11,594 nucleotides of DNA, taken from DAIRET01 sp036795455. Its GTDB lineage: Bacteria > Bacteroidota > Ignavibacteria > Ignavibacteriales > Ignavibacteriaceae. Below are positions 1 through 6,825 of the stretch, piece by piece (within the stretch, counting starts at the first letter, position 1; every line of letters starts with the position of its first letter). The notes beneath the pieces were generated by a model, which was not told where the DNA came from, did not search any database, and saw nothing but the letters and a program-made list of their open reading frames with translations. Location of the stretch: NCBI GenBank assembly GCA_036795455.1, contig DAIRET010000084.1:1-11594 (forward strand), given 5' to 3'. A program made the translations under genes and the position numbers.

Positions 1-173
1 AGATAATTTTGGGCAGGAGTGAAAAAAAACGATACTGTTTTTAGAATCGCTTTATTTGGGAAAAAACAAAATTGAGAAACAAAGAGAGCAGAATAAAGTT
101 GGCAACAAATGCTAACGGATTATCAGCTAAGACGGTTTTCACCTTATAGCTGGTAAAATGTTGATGGACGAGC
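1..173. other. Non-coding stretch downstream of the MoxR gene
   Basis: No frame on either strand gives a convincing gene. On the minus strand, where MoxR-type genes are often followed by a DUF58 gene, all three frames are interrupted and the longest piece is a 33-codon GTG-started hydrophobic reading frame (41-142) without a good ribosome site. The only structure I see is the weak hairpin with a T-run at 22-49, which may end the operon. Confidence 0.5.
22..49 (-). terminator. Weak rho-independent terminator candidate after the MoxR gene
   Basis: Read on the minus strand, CGAT pairs with ATCG, followed inward by a T/T mismatch and a CT/AG pair around an AAAAAC loop. Eight T residues follow directly (22-29). 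The stem is short and imperfect, and it lies about 125 nt past the MoxR stop codon, so the call rests mainly on the T-run. It would end the four-gene chaperone/MoxR operon. Confidence 0.35.
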
Positions 174-1172
174 CTAATTTCCGTTAATCAACCTGTTAAT
201 TATCTCAACCGTGGTAATACCTTCGGCTTCAGCATTAAAATTATTTATTATTCTATGTCTCAGAACAGGTATTAAAGCAGCTTTAACATCATCTATATTC
301 GGAGTAAACCTTCCTTCAAGCACAGCTTTTGTTTTTGCCGCAAGAATAAGATATTGAGAGGCTCTCGGGCCGGCGCCCCATCTCACCAATTCTTTAACAA
401 ACTTAGGAGAAGATTCATTTGCGGGACGTGTATTATTAACCGTTCGAACTGCAAATTCTATTACATTATCCGCAACCGGAACTTTACGGATTAAATCCTG
501 ATATACAATAAGTTCATTTGTATCAATTATATTCTTTAACTCCGGCAGATACATACTTGTTGTTGATTTAACAATTTCCAATTCTTCATTAAATGAGGGA
601 TAATCCAGCCAAAGATTGAACATAAATCTATCCAACTGTGCTTCAGGCAGCGGGTATGTACCTTCCTGTTCAATCGGGTTTTGAGTTGCAAGCACAAAGA
701 ATGGTTCTTCAAGAGTATACGATTTACCGGCAACCGTAACTTTGTGTTCCTGCATAGCTTCAAGCAATGCGGATTGAGTTTTCGGAGGTGTTCTGTTAAT
801 CTCGTCAGCAAGAATTACATTCGCAAAAACAGGTCCGTGAATAAACCTGAAATTTCTTTTCTTAGTAATCTGGTCCTCGTCAATAATTTCAGTACCGGTT
901 ATATCGGAAGGCATCAAGTCGGGCGTAAACTGAATCCTGCTGAACTTCAAATCTATTACACCGGCTAAAGTTTTAATAAGAAGCGTTTTAGCGAGTCCGG
1001 GAACACCAACCAATAGACAATGCCCGCGGGAAAGAAGCGATACTAATAATTGTTTAACAATTATATCCTGCCCAACGATAACCTTGGCGATTTCTTTTTT
1101 TATTTGTTTAACTGATTCACTTAGTTTTTCAACCAGTTGAACATCGTCATACTGTGATAAATCGTTTCTCAA
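174..1172 (-). CDS. MoxR-family AAA+ ATPase
   Basis: A 332-aa cytoplasmic AAA+ ATPase of the MoxR family, which couples ATP hydrolysis to remodelling or maturation of partner proteins, often VWA-domain proteins. The AAA_3 core has a Walker A GVPGLAKT (56-63), Walker B VILADEINR (119-127), sensor 1 ATQNP (162-166), a conserved AQLDRF segment with R182, and sensor 2 GAGPRASQ (266-273, R270). The C-terminal lid domain (about 255-320) is intact. All ATPase motifs are present, so it should be active. The start is TTG: no ATG occurs before residue 88, and AGGA lies 6 nt upstream. It begins 11 nt after the SurA-like gene and is probably the last gene of that operon. The DUF58/VWA partners often found next to MoxR are not visible here. 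Family assignment is firm; the substrate is unknown. Confidence 0.95.
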   Translation of the reverse strand: MRNDLSQYDDVQLVEKLSESVKQIKKEIAKVIVGQDIIVKQLLVSLLSRGHCLLVGVPGLAKTLLIKTLAGVIDLKFSRIQFTPDLMPSDITGTEIIDEDQITKKRNFRFIHGPVFANVILADEINRTPPKTQSALLEAMQEHKVTVAGKSYTLEEPFFVLATQNPIEQEGTYPLPEAQLDRFMFNLWLDYPSFNEELEIVKSTTSMYLPELKNIIDTNELIVYQDLIRKVPVADNVIEFAVRTVNNTRPANESSPKFVKELVRWGAGPRASQYLILAAKTKAVLEGRFTPNIDDVKAALIPVLRHRIINNFNAEAEGITTVEIINRLINGN

Positions 1173-1178
1173 ATTTTT

Positions 1179-1182
1179 TCCT
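1179..1182 (-). promoter_or_regulatory. Ribosome binding site that supports the TTG start of the MoxR gene
   Basis: AGGA on the minus strand is placed 6 nt before the TTG codon at 1170-1172, just after the TAA of the SurA-like gene (1184-1186). The upstream in-frame stop at TAA and the absence of an early ATG leave this TTG as the best start. Confidence 0.65.
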
Positions 1183-1183
1183 A

Positions 1184-2461
1184 TTAAAGTTTAACTTCCC
1201 AGTAAATTTTCGATTTGATTTCCTCTATCCATTTAGTATAAAGATTTTGTTTTTTATACTCATCGGCAAACCTTTTAAGTTCAACATAATCTATTTCAAG
1301 GTCTGGCTGATGCTGTGGAATTTTCTGCTGTAAAAATACAATATGGTATCCGTAACTGTCCGCAGAATAATTCACTCTTTTCGGAAAACTTATTTCGCCT
1401 TCTTTCATTTTAGAGACTATTTCCAATAAATTTTTATCCAGCTGTCCGAAATAGAAAGAACCGAGTTCGCCGCCAAATGGAGCGGATTCTTTATCGTCGC
1501 TGTATTTTTTTGCCATACTTGCAAAGGTATGTTCTTTCTTGATAATGCTGTCTCTGATATCAGTTAGGAATTCTATAATATTCAAATCGGCTTCGTCATC
1601 GCTTTTAATTTTAATCAGAATGTGCCTAGAGTTTATTGATTCTCCTCTTCTTTCGATTAATTGAATAATATGATAACCCACAGGTGATTCAACTACCCCG
1701 GAAAGTTCTCCTTCTTTCAAAGAAAAAGCGGCTGACTCAAACTCAGGATAAAAAACGCCTTTTTTAACAAAGCCCAATTCACCTCCCTGTGCAGCACTAC
1801 CAGGGTCATCCGAATACTTTTTTGCTAAAGCCGCAAAATCAACACCGTTCTTAATTGAATCCAAAAGTGATTCTGCAAGAGTTTTATACTTATTCTTCAA
1901 ACGGTCGGACGTTCTTGGATTCATAAAGATATGGGAGATTTTTACTTTTTCAGGAATAACTCCAAGGCTGTCTTTATATTTGTAAAAGAATTCTTCAACT
2001 TCCCTGTGAGATGCTTCCACGCCTCCGAATTTTTTCTCACGCAATCTTTGAATCATTAAATTCTTTTGAACATCATCCCTAAGTTCTCTTCTGATTCGCT
2101 CCATTGTCATTCCGTATGCCTGCTCTACTTTTTCTTTAGAGCCGTACTGTTGAATAAACATATTCAACTGGTATTCAATCTGTCTTGTAACTTCGTCATC
2201 CGTAACAATAATCGAATCAATATGTGCCTGGGCATAAACTAATTTTTCTTCAACGAGTGCATTCAATACCTGCTTTTTCAGTTCCGGATCATCCGGGTTT
2301 AGTTTTTTCTGGTTCGCAAGAAGCTGCGTTTGAAAATCAAGTTCGCTTTGCAGGATATACTCGTTATCGATAACGGCGATTATTTTGTCGAGTACTTGCT
2401 GTGGAAAAGCAAACCCGGAAAAGCAAATTATTAATCCAGCTACTAATGACTTCATATTCAT
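1184..2461 (-). CDS. SurA-type periplasmic peptidyl-prolyl cis-trans isomerase/chaperone
   Basis: A 425-aa exported chaperone of the SurA family, which in Gram-negative bacteria escorts unfolded outer-membrane proteins through the periplasm. A signal peptide (about 1-20, hydrophobic VAGLIICFSGFAF) precedes a SurA N-terminal helical domain (about 23-160) and two parvulin domains (about 172-271 and 277-379). Both parvulin domains keep the signature residues: S/R-H-I at the start, GGELG in the middle (226-230 and 330-334) and GYHI near the end, so both look catalytically competent. A longer reading frame opens at 2494, but that start would overlap the upstream gene by 32 nt and put charged residues before the signal peptide. 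The ATG at 2459-2461 has AGGA 6 nt upstream and starts 1 nt after the preceding stop, so I choose it. The gene sits third in the parvulin-parvulin-SurA-MoxR operon. The gene name surA is plausible, but orthology to the E. coli gene is not shown. Confidence 0.9.
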   Translation of the reverse strand: MNMKSLVAGLIICFSGFAFPQQVLDKIIAVIDNEYILQSELDFQTQLLANQKKLNPDDPELKKQVLNALVEEKLVYAQAHIDSIIVTDDEVTRQIEYQLNMFIQQYGSKEKVEQAYGMTMERIRRELRDDVQKNLMIQRLREKKFGGVEASHREVEEFFYKYKDSLGVIPEKVKISHIFMNPRTSDRLKNKYKTLAESLLDSIKNGVDFAALAKKYSDDPGSAAQGGELGFVKKGVFYPEFESAAFSLKEGELSGVVESPVGYHIIQLIERRGESINSRHILIKIKSDDEADLNIIEFLTDIRDSIIKKEHTFASMAKKYSDDKESAPFGGELGSFYFGQLDKNLLEIVSKMKEGEISFPKRVNYSADSYGYHIVFLQQKIPQHQPDLEIDYVELKRFADEYKKQNLYTKWIEEIKSKIYWEVKL

Positions 2462-2462
2462 T

Positions 2463-3263
2463 CTATTTCCTAATCTCAATTTCATATTTAGCATAAAGTT
2501 CTTTCATATATTCTCTTAGAAGAGTTCTTTTTTTCTCTTCAACAAATAATCTTTCAACTTCTTTTTGAACTGCATTGAAAGGTGGAATTTCTCCCTTATT
2601 TATTCTTTTTATTAATTGTACAACGTAAAATTTGGAATCTGCCACCGGAATTACAAGGCTAATTTCATTCTCGGTCATTGATTCGATAATGCGTAATAAA
2701 TTCCCCTCGTATATGGCAGTTTTATAAACCAACTGCCCGTTTATTACGTTTAATATCAATGAATCCGTTGCAAATGATTTATACGCTTTATCCCAGTTAC
2801 TCTCCATTAATGTTGTTCTAAAGCGGGCTGCACTGCTTTCATCGTAGAATGAAATCAAATTCAAATGATAAGCGTTGTCAATTGATTTGAACATACCGGG
2901 ATTGTTTACAAAATAATTTTCTAACTCCTTTTGAGAAAAAGAAACATTTTGTTTCTCAAAAAACCTTTGCAGCCAAATCGATTTTACAAGTTCACGTTTT
3001 GATTTTTCAATTAAGTAGTGATAATTCTCATCATCTAAAATATCGTTGTCAACCCCTTCAAGATACAACACTTCGGTTTCAACCCAGTTCCTAATATACT
3101 CGGAGCGTGCAGCCGGGCTATCTGCGGCTCTTTTTTCAACATCTTCAATAAGAAGGAAGGAATCATTTACCTTTGCCGAATAATCTCTTCTTGTTTTATC
3201 TTTACCGCACCCGTAAAAGAGTGCGGCAAAGATTAATAATACTATAATTTGACCCGGTTTCAT
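2463..3263 (-). CDS. SurA/parvulin-like lipoprotein with degenerate isomerase domain
   Basis: A 266-aa predicted lipoprotein. The signal sequence IIVLLIFAALFYGC ends in a lipobox-like FYGC, with the lipidated Cys at 19. A SurA-like helical region (about 29-111) is followed by a parvulin-sized region (about 131-222) and a charged C-terminal helix. The initial His is kept (AYHLNL), but the GGxLG loop is replaced by NGQLVY and the final GYH motif by KFYV, so isomerase activity is unlikely. It is more probably a tethered holdase or accessory chaperone. The frame is open from 3305, but the ATG at 3261-3263 fits the signal peptide and avoids a 32-nt overlap with the upstream gene; no Shine-Dalgarno is visible. 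It lies between two catalytically better preserved relatives, 10 nt after one and 1 nt before the other. The family is inferred from layout and context more than from strong motifs. Confidence 0.75.
   Translation of the reverse strand: MKPGQIIVLLIFAALFYGCGKDKTRRDYSAKVNDSFLLIEDVEKRAADSPAARSEYIRNWVETEVLYLEGVDNDILDDENYHYLIEKSKRELVKSIWLQRFFEKQNVSFSQKELENYFVNNPGMFKSIDNAYHLNLISFYDESSAARFRTTLMESNWDKAYKSFATDSLILNVINGQLVYKTAIYEGNLLRIIESMTENEISLVIPVADSKFYVVQLIKRINKGEIPPFNAVQKEVERLFVEEKKRTLLREYMKELYAKYEIEIRK
2468..2471 (-). promoter_or_regulatory. Ribosome binding site that decides the SurA-like start
   Basis: AGGA, lying inside the last codons of the upstream lipoprotein gene, is 6 nt from the ATG at 2459-2461. 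A second in-frame ATG (2453-2455) would be 12 nt away. This favours the start at 2461 over the longer frame opening at 2494. Confidence 0.65.
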
Positions 3264-3273
3264 TAAAGAGAAA

Positions 3274-5262
3274 TTATTCTTCTTCCCCGGTAAATGCTTT
3301 GTCAAGGTCTTTATAGTTGAATGCCGGTTTGTATGTATTCTTTAAAGAAATCAAGTATTCACTCTCAAGCCTTTTGCTTTCCTCTTCCTGGAATGCACCG
3401 CTGACTTCGGCTTTTGCTTCTTCAAATGTTTTAATACGGGCGCCTTCTTTATTCATCAATTTAACAATTGAGATCCCTCCCGTAACCTTGAAAGGAGCCG
3501 AATAGTCACCGGCTTTCTTTAACTTATTCGCTTCTACTGCAAGCTCGGATGATTGCGCATCCATCAAATCGAATTTCCCGGCTTTTTCCTTAAAGCCCGG
3601 TCTCTCGGTATAAAGTGAAGCAAGTGTGTCGAATTCCTCGCCAGCTTTTAATAAATCGTAGTAATGATTTATAAGAGAATCATTCCTGCTGAATATTTCT
3701 GCAAATTGAACTCTGTCGTTCCATCTGTAGTTTTCTTTATTCTTTTCGTAGAACTCGTGCAGTCTAACGGTATCAATTTCAATTTTACTCCACACCTCTT
3801 CGTCCTGGAGTTTGAATATGTAAATACCATTTTTGTAATCTCCCATTAACTCTGCAAATTCAGGATAGTTCTTTTCAAGTTCCATTGATTCGAGATCAAT
3901 AACGATTTCGGAAGAGATTTTTTTGATTGCATCATTCAAGAAACTTTTATTGATAACTCTGTTTACAAGGTCAAAGTGAGCATCCGATTTATTCATTAAT
4001 TCATCAAGCGTTGTCTTTTCGGCAGCAAATCCGAACACTACTGATTTGCCGAATTTACTCTGGATACCGCTTTCAAAATATTCTTTGCCCGATTTTACCG
4101 TGTCGTTTGCAGCATCAATTGCATTAACTGTTTCTTCAGAGATAAAGAATCCATGTTTTGTTTTAAGTTTTGATACAAGTTGGTCGTGATCATCGTTGTA
4201 CCTTGTTTGCTTATATATTTTCTTAAGCTCTTCCTTATCTTCTTCAAAAGAGGGATACGGTTTTCTTGCAGTAACTTTAATTAAGTGAAGTCCGTAATTT
4301 GTTTTAACAACATCGGAGATTTCTCCGACGTTTAAGTTAAAAGCGGCTTCATCAAACTCAAGTACCATTTGTCTCCGTTGGAAGAAATTCAAATCTCCAC
4401 CGTTATCTTTTGTCCCGCCGTCTTTAGAATACTGTTTTGCGAGGTCTGCAAAGGAAACGCCTTCGGCAAGTTTCATCTTTATAGTATCCATTTTAGCGTA
4501 TGCTGCGGCTGTATCAACTTCTCCGTTATCATTAAAGAAGTCCACCATAATATGGGACGCTTTAATGGCAGGGATTCTTTCTTTCTTATCTGTAACTTTA
4601 ATCAGGTGATAACCGAAACGTGTTTTTACAGGCTCCGGGTAAACACTCCCGACTTCTGTTTCGTAAGCGGCATTTTCAAATTCCGGGACAATCAATCCTG
4701 CGGTTATATAATAAATATCTCCGCCTTTGGCTTTTGAAAATTGATCTTCGGAATACTGTTGTGTTAGTTCTTCATAGCTTTCACCGTTCTTAATTCTATT
4801 TAAAAGTTCGGTAGCCTTAGCTAATGCTCCCTCATCACCGGTTGAATCGGGTCTTACCATCAAGTGGCTTACTCGTAATTCGTATTTCCGCTGTTCATAC
4901 AGCTTTTTGATTCCCGGTTCGATAAGTTCTTTTTCGATTATATACGTTGAGCCTACTTTTTTCTTATAGTCAGCCAGCTCGTTTTGAAGTTCTTCATTTG
5001 TATCGAACCCGCGAATAGAAGCATTTCTTAATTTCATTTTGAAATTAACATACAGGTCAAGAAAGTTTTTGTACTGAGCAATGCTATCATCAACAGCTTT
5101 TTCTTTGCCGCCTGTATTCTTTATATATGCTTTTTCAAATTCGCCCATCGTTATTTTCTCACCGCTGAATTCGGCAAGCACGATTTCGGATTGTTTTGTT
5201 GAACAAGAAGTTATTAATAAAGAAATAAAAGCAAAGAGTATAAACGATAATGGTTTATTCAT
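3274..5262 (-). CDS. Multidomain parvulin-type peptidyl-prolyl isomerase lipoprotein
   Basis: A 662-aa predicted lipoprotein with lipobox ITSC (Cys20), so it should be anchored in the inner or outer membrane facing the periplasm. After a SurA-like helical segment (about 26-125) come two clear parvulin domains: about 130-224 (SHLM, KGGD, FGYHLI) and 234-332 (SHIM, NGGD, YGLHLI; the second has Leu where Tyr/Trp is usual). The remaining 330 residues include a third parvulin-like repeat (about 518-606) with AGKFDL in place of GGDLG and no pocket histidines, so it is probably non-catalytic. The likely role is folding or quality control of exported or outer-membrane proteins. The ATG is preceded by GGAG at 8 nt. 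This is the first gene of the four-gene chaperone/MoxR unit. The isomerase assignment is secure; the client proteins are not known. Usual PpiC/PpiD-type lipoproteins have fewer domains. Confidence 0.9.
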   Translation of the reverse strand: MNKPLSFILFAFISLLITSCSTKQSEIVLAEFSGEKITMGEFEKAYIKNTGGKEKAVDDSIAQYKNFLDLYVNFKMKLRNASIRGFDTNEELQNELADYKKKVGSTYIIEKELIEPGIKKLYEQRKYELRVSHLMVRPDSTGDEGALAKATELLNRIKNGESYEELTQQYSEDQFSKAKGGDIYYITAGLIVPEFENAAYETEVGSVYPEPVKTRFGYHLIKVTDKKERIPAIKASHIMVDFFNDNGEVDTAAAYAKMDTIKMKLAEGVSFADLAKQYSKDGGTKDNGGDLNFFQRRQMVLEFDEAAFNLNVGEISDVVKTNYGLHLIKVTARKPYPSFEEDKEELKKIYKQTRYNDDHDQLVSKLKTKHGFFISEETVNAIDAANDTVKSGKEYFESGIQSKFGKSVVFGFAAEKTTLDELMNKSDAHFDLVNRVINKSFLNDAIKKISSEIVIDLESMELEKNYPEFAELMGDYKNGIYIFKLQDEEVWSKIEIDTVRLHEFYEKNKENYRWNDRVQFAEIFSRNDSLINHYYDLLKAGEEFDTLASLYTERPGFKEKAGKFDLMDAQSSELAVEANKLKKAGDYSAPFKVTGGISIVKLMNKEGARIKTFEEAKAEVSGAFQEEESKRLESEYLISLKNTYKPAFNYKDLDKAFTGEEE

Positions 5263-5316
5263 ACCCGTGTCTCCATGATTGTTATTATTCTATAAATTAT
5301 TAAAATTTAAGATGTT

Positions 5317-5345
5317 ATGTTACTTAACCGGGCTTTGAAAATCAA
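5317..5345 (-). promoter_or_regulatory. Possible sigma70-like promoter for the chaperone operon
   Basis: TTGATT (5340-5345) and TAACAT (5317-5322) are separated by 17 nt on the minus strand, each matching 4 of 6 consensus bases. A tandem copy of TAACAT overlaps the -10. The sequence from here to the ATG at 5262 is very AT-rich. In such DNA a match of this quality can arise by chance, so confidence is low. Confidence 0.3.
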
Positions 5346-5370
5346 GGGAAATGGAATGTGATTGTCCCTT
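5344..5370. terminator. Inverted repeat with flanking T-runs, possible bidirectional terminator
   Basis: AAGGGA (5344-5349) pairs with TCCCTT (5365-5370) around a 15-nt loop. The plus strand continues into four more T residues; the minus strand continues GATTTTC. The stem is only 6 bp and the loop is long, so it is a weak terminator for the barrel gene ending at 5467, perhaps acting together with the GC-rich hairpin at 5382-5399. Confidence 0.3.
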
Positions 5371-5381
5371 TTTTCGGTTCC

Positions 5382-5399
5382 CCGGGCTTACAAACCCGG
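5382..5399 (-). repeat. GC-rich hairpin between the barrel gene and the chaperone operon
   Basis: On the minus-strand RNA, CCGGGUU pairs with AGCCCGG (one G-U wobble) around a UGUA tetraloop, giving a 7-bp stem in otherwise AT-rich DNA. No T-run follows directly, so alone it is not a classical terminator. A second AGCCCGG copy at 5328-5334 could compete for the same left arm. Confidence 0.5.
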
Positions 5400-5466
5400 A
5401 TTCTCCCGGCAGATTGTTGCCCTGTATTGTTATTTCGGCATGAATTTGCAACTAATTTCTTTCGCT

Positions 5467-6825
5467 TCAGAATTGTTTCGATATCCCTACAGAAAACCAT
5501 CTGCCACCACCGGATGTAATTTTTTCTTTTATTTCCGGTTCACCGGGAGACGGTGGAATGTATGGAAGCTCCTTCTTCGATGTATAAACCGGGATAAACT
5601 GGTTTATATCGGCAAAAATAAAAAACTCGCCTATTTTGTAACTTCCTCTAAGAGTAATTAATGCAACTCCGGCACGCGAAATTTTTAATTCATTTGATGT
5701 GAATTCCTTTACACCGATTGCGAGATATGCCGGCTGCCATGTTTGAAGTATAAAATTAGGTTGAATATCGAAATAGTATAAAGAAGGATTGAACGTGCAA
5801 TCGCCCAAGTTCATCAAATGATTAATACCTGCACCTGCTATTTTTCCGCTGAAACTGAATCGATAATTTAATCTATTTACAATTACCGATTGAACTATTG
5901 ATAAAAAGGGCCATGACTGCACATTCCCCACTCCATTCCCCTTTGCGAATAGATAGAATAGCGAAATACCGGTTTTAGTTTTTTCATTGAACGACTTGCT
6001 TCCATCAATTACAACGCCGTTTAGTTTTAATTCGGGAACCTTTATATACCCGAAAGTTTGTTCATCGTTGAACAGATCGGAATAGTAATCCCCCGAAAGA
6101 AAAAAGAAATTTGCATTCAACACTACTTCATTCCATTTACTGTTTAATGAGCCGTGCCAAATTTCAATATCCGGTGATTCTTTCATAAAAAAACCGTTTC
6201 CGTTTTCTTTTTCAAAAGGAAGGATTTTTTTGTAACCGATTTGAATTGTATTCTCCTTCCACGGCTGAAATCCCAACCGGGTGGAGAATGTTTTGTTCTT
6301 GAAACTGCCCGTAATGTTTAAATCATCTCCTAAATACCCGGCTTCAAGATTTACCGGGAAATCGTTAGATGAAAAACCGAACTCGGCTTTTAGTTTTTTC
6401 AGACATTCAAAATAAAACTCAATATTAAAGCCGTAGTTGAAATAATACTCTTTTCTATTCCTCGTTAAATCTGCCTCTGCCGAAAGTGTTACTATCTTTT
6501 CTTTTCGTAATGCTCTTAACGTAACGAACTCATTTTTTTTGTTAATATTAAAATTTACTGTTGATTTTTTGTTATCGGTTTTTAACCGGACATCCGTCCT
6601 TCCAAATGAAATACCCAGTTTATTGTTTCCCCAATCGTAATCGTATTTGCCGCGTAAATAATTCCCGTTTAATGAGAAAGAATTCGATTCCGAGTTCTCT
6701 TCATATAAATTAATCAGCGAGAAAAAAAACGATGTCCCCGGATTATCTTCATCTGGATATAAAGAAAATGGCTGGGACAATGTTTGCCCAGCCATTATAA
6801 AAATAAACAAAAAGAGTTTTTTCAT
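5467..6825 (-). CDS. Predicted outer-membrane beta-barrel protein, unrecognised family
   Basis: I do not recognise this 452-aa protein by family. A signal peptide (KKLFLFIFIMAGQTLS, cleavage near 17/18) is followed by many alternating polar/hydrophobic stretches rich in Tyr, Phe and Asn, with charged turns such as KTDNKK and KEKIV. It ends in Phe (SVGISKQF), the usual last residue of outer-membrane barrels. A Pro/Gly-rich segment near 425-432 (IPPSPGEP) may be a loop before the last strands. The mature size would suit a mid-sized barrel; I cannot count strands reliably by eye. Its ATG shares one base with the stop of the upstream lipoprotein gene (TAATG at 6823-6827) and has no Shine-Dalgarno, so translation is probably coupled and the two products probably act together, for example as a channel or porin with a surface or periplasmic partner. 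The location is fairly sure; the function is unknown. Confidence 0.75.
   Translation of the reverse strand: MKKLFLFIFIMAGQTLSQPFSLYPDEDNPGTSFFFSLINLYEENSESNSFSLNGNYLRGKYDYDWGNNKLGISFGRTDVRLKTDNKKSTVNFNINKKNEFVTLRALRKEKIVTLSAEADLTRNRKEYYFNYGFNIEFYFECLKKLKAEFGFSSNDFPVNLEAGYLGDDLNITGSFKNKTFSTRLGFQPWKENTIQIGYKKILPFEKENGNGFFMKESPDIEIWHGSLNSKWNEVVLNANFFFLSGDYYSDLFNDEQTFGYIKVPELKLNGVVIDGSKSFNEKTKTGISLFYLFAKGNGVGNVQSWPFLSIVQSVIVNRLNYRFSFSGKIAGAGINHLMNLGDCTFNPSLYYFDIQPNFILQTWQPAYLAIGVKEFTSNELKISRAGVALITLRGSYKIGEFFIFADINQFIPVYTSKKELPYIPPSPGEPEIKEKITSGGGRWFSVGISKQF

Noticed and set aside
41..142. Short minus-strand GTG reading frame of 33 codons with a hydrophobic segment
   Set aside because: Too short, no convincing ribosome site, and it ends at the edge of the terminator-like hairpin; composition alone can produce it in AT-rich DNA.
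2462..2494. Longer start for the SurA-like gene
   Set aside because: It would overlap the upstream gene by 32 nt and add charged residues before the signal peptide; the ATG at 2461 has a well-placed AGGA.
3264..3305. Longer start for the degenerate parvulin-like lipoprotein
   Set aside because: It would overlap the upstream gene and place 14 mostly polar and basic residues ahead of a normal lipoprotein signal sequence.
4369..4737. 122-codon plus-strand reading frame inside the 662-aa lipoprotein gene
   Set aside because: It is antisense to a gene with clear parvulin motifs; its sequence shows no domain and looks like a shadow of the coding strand.
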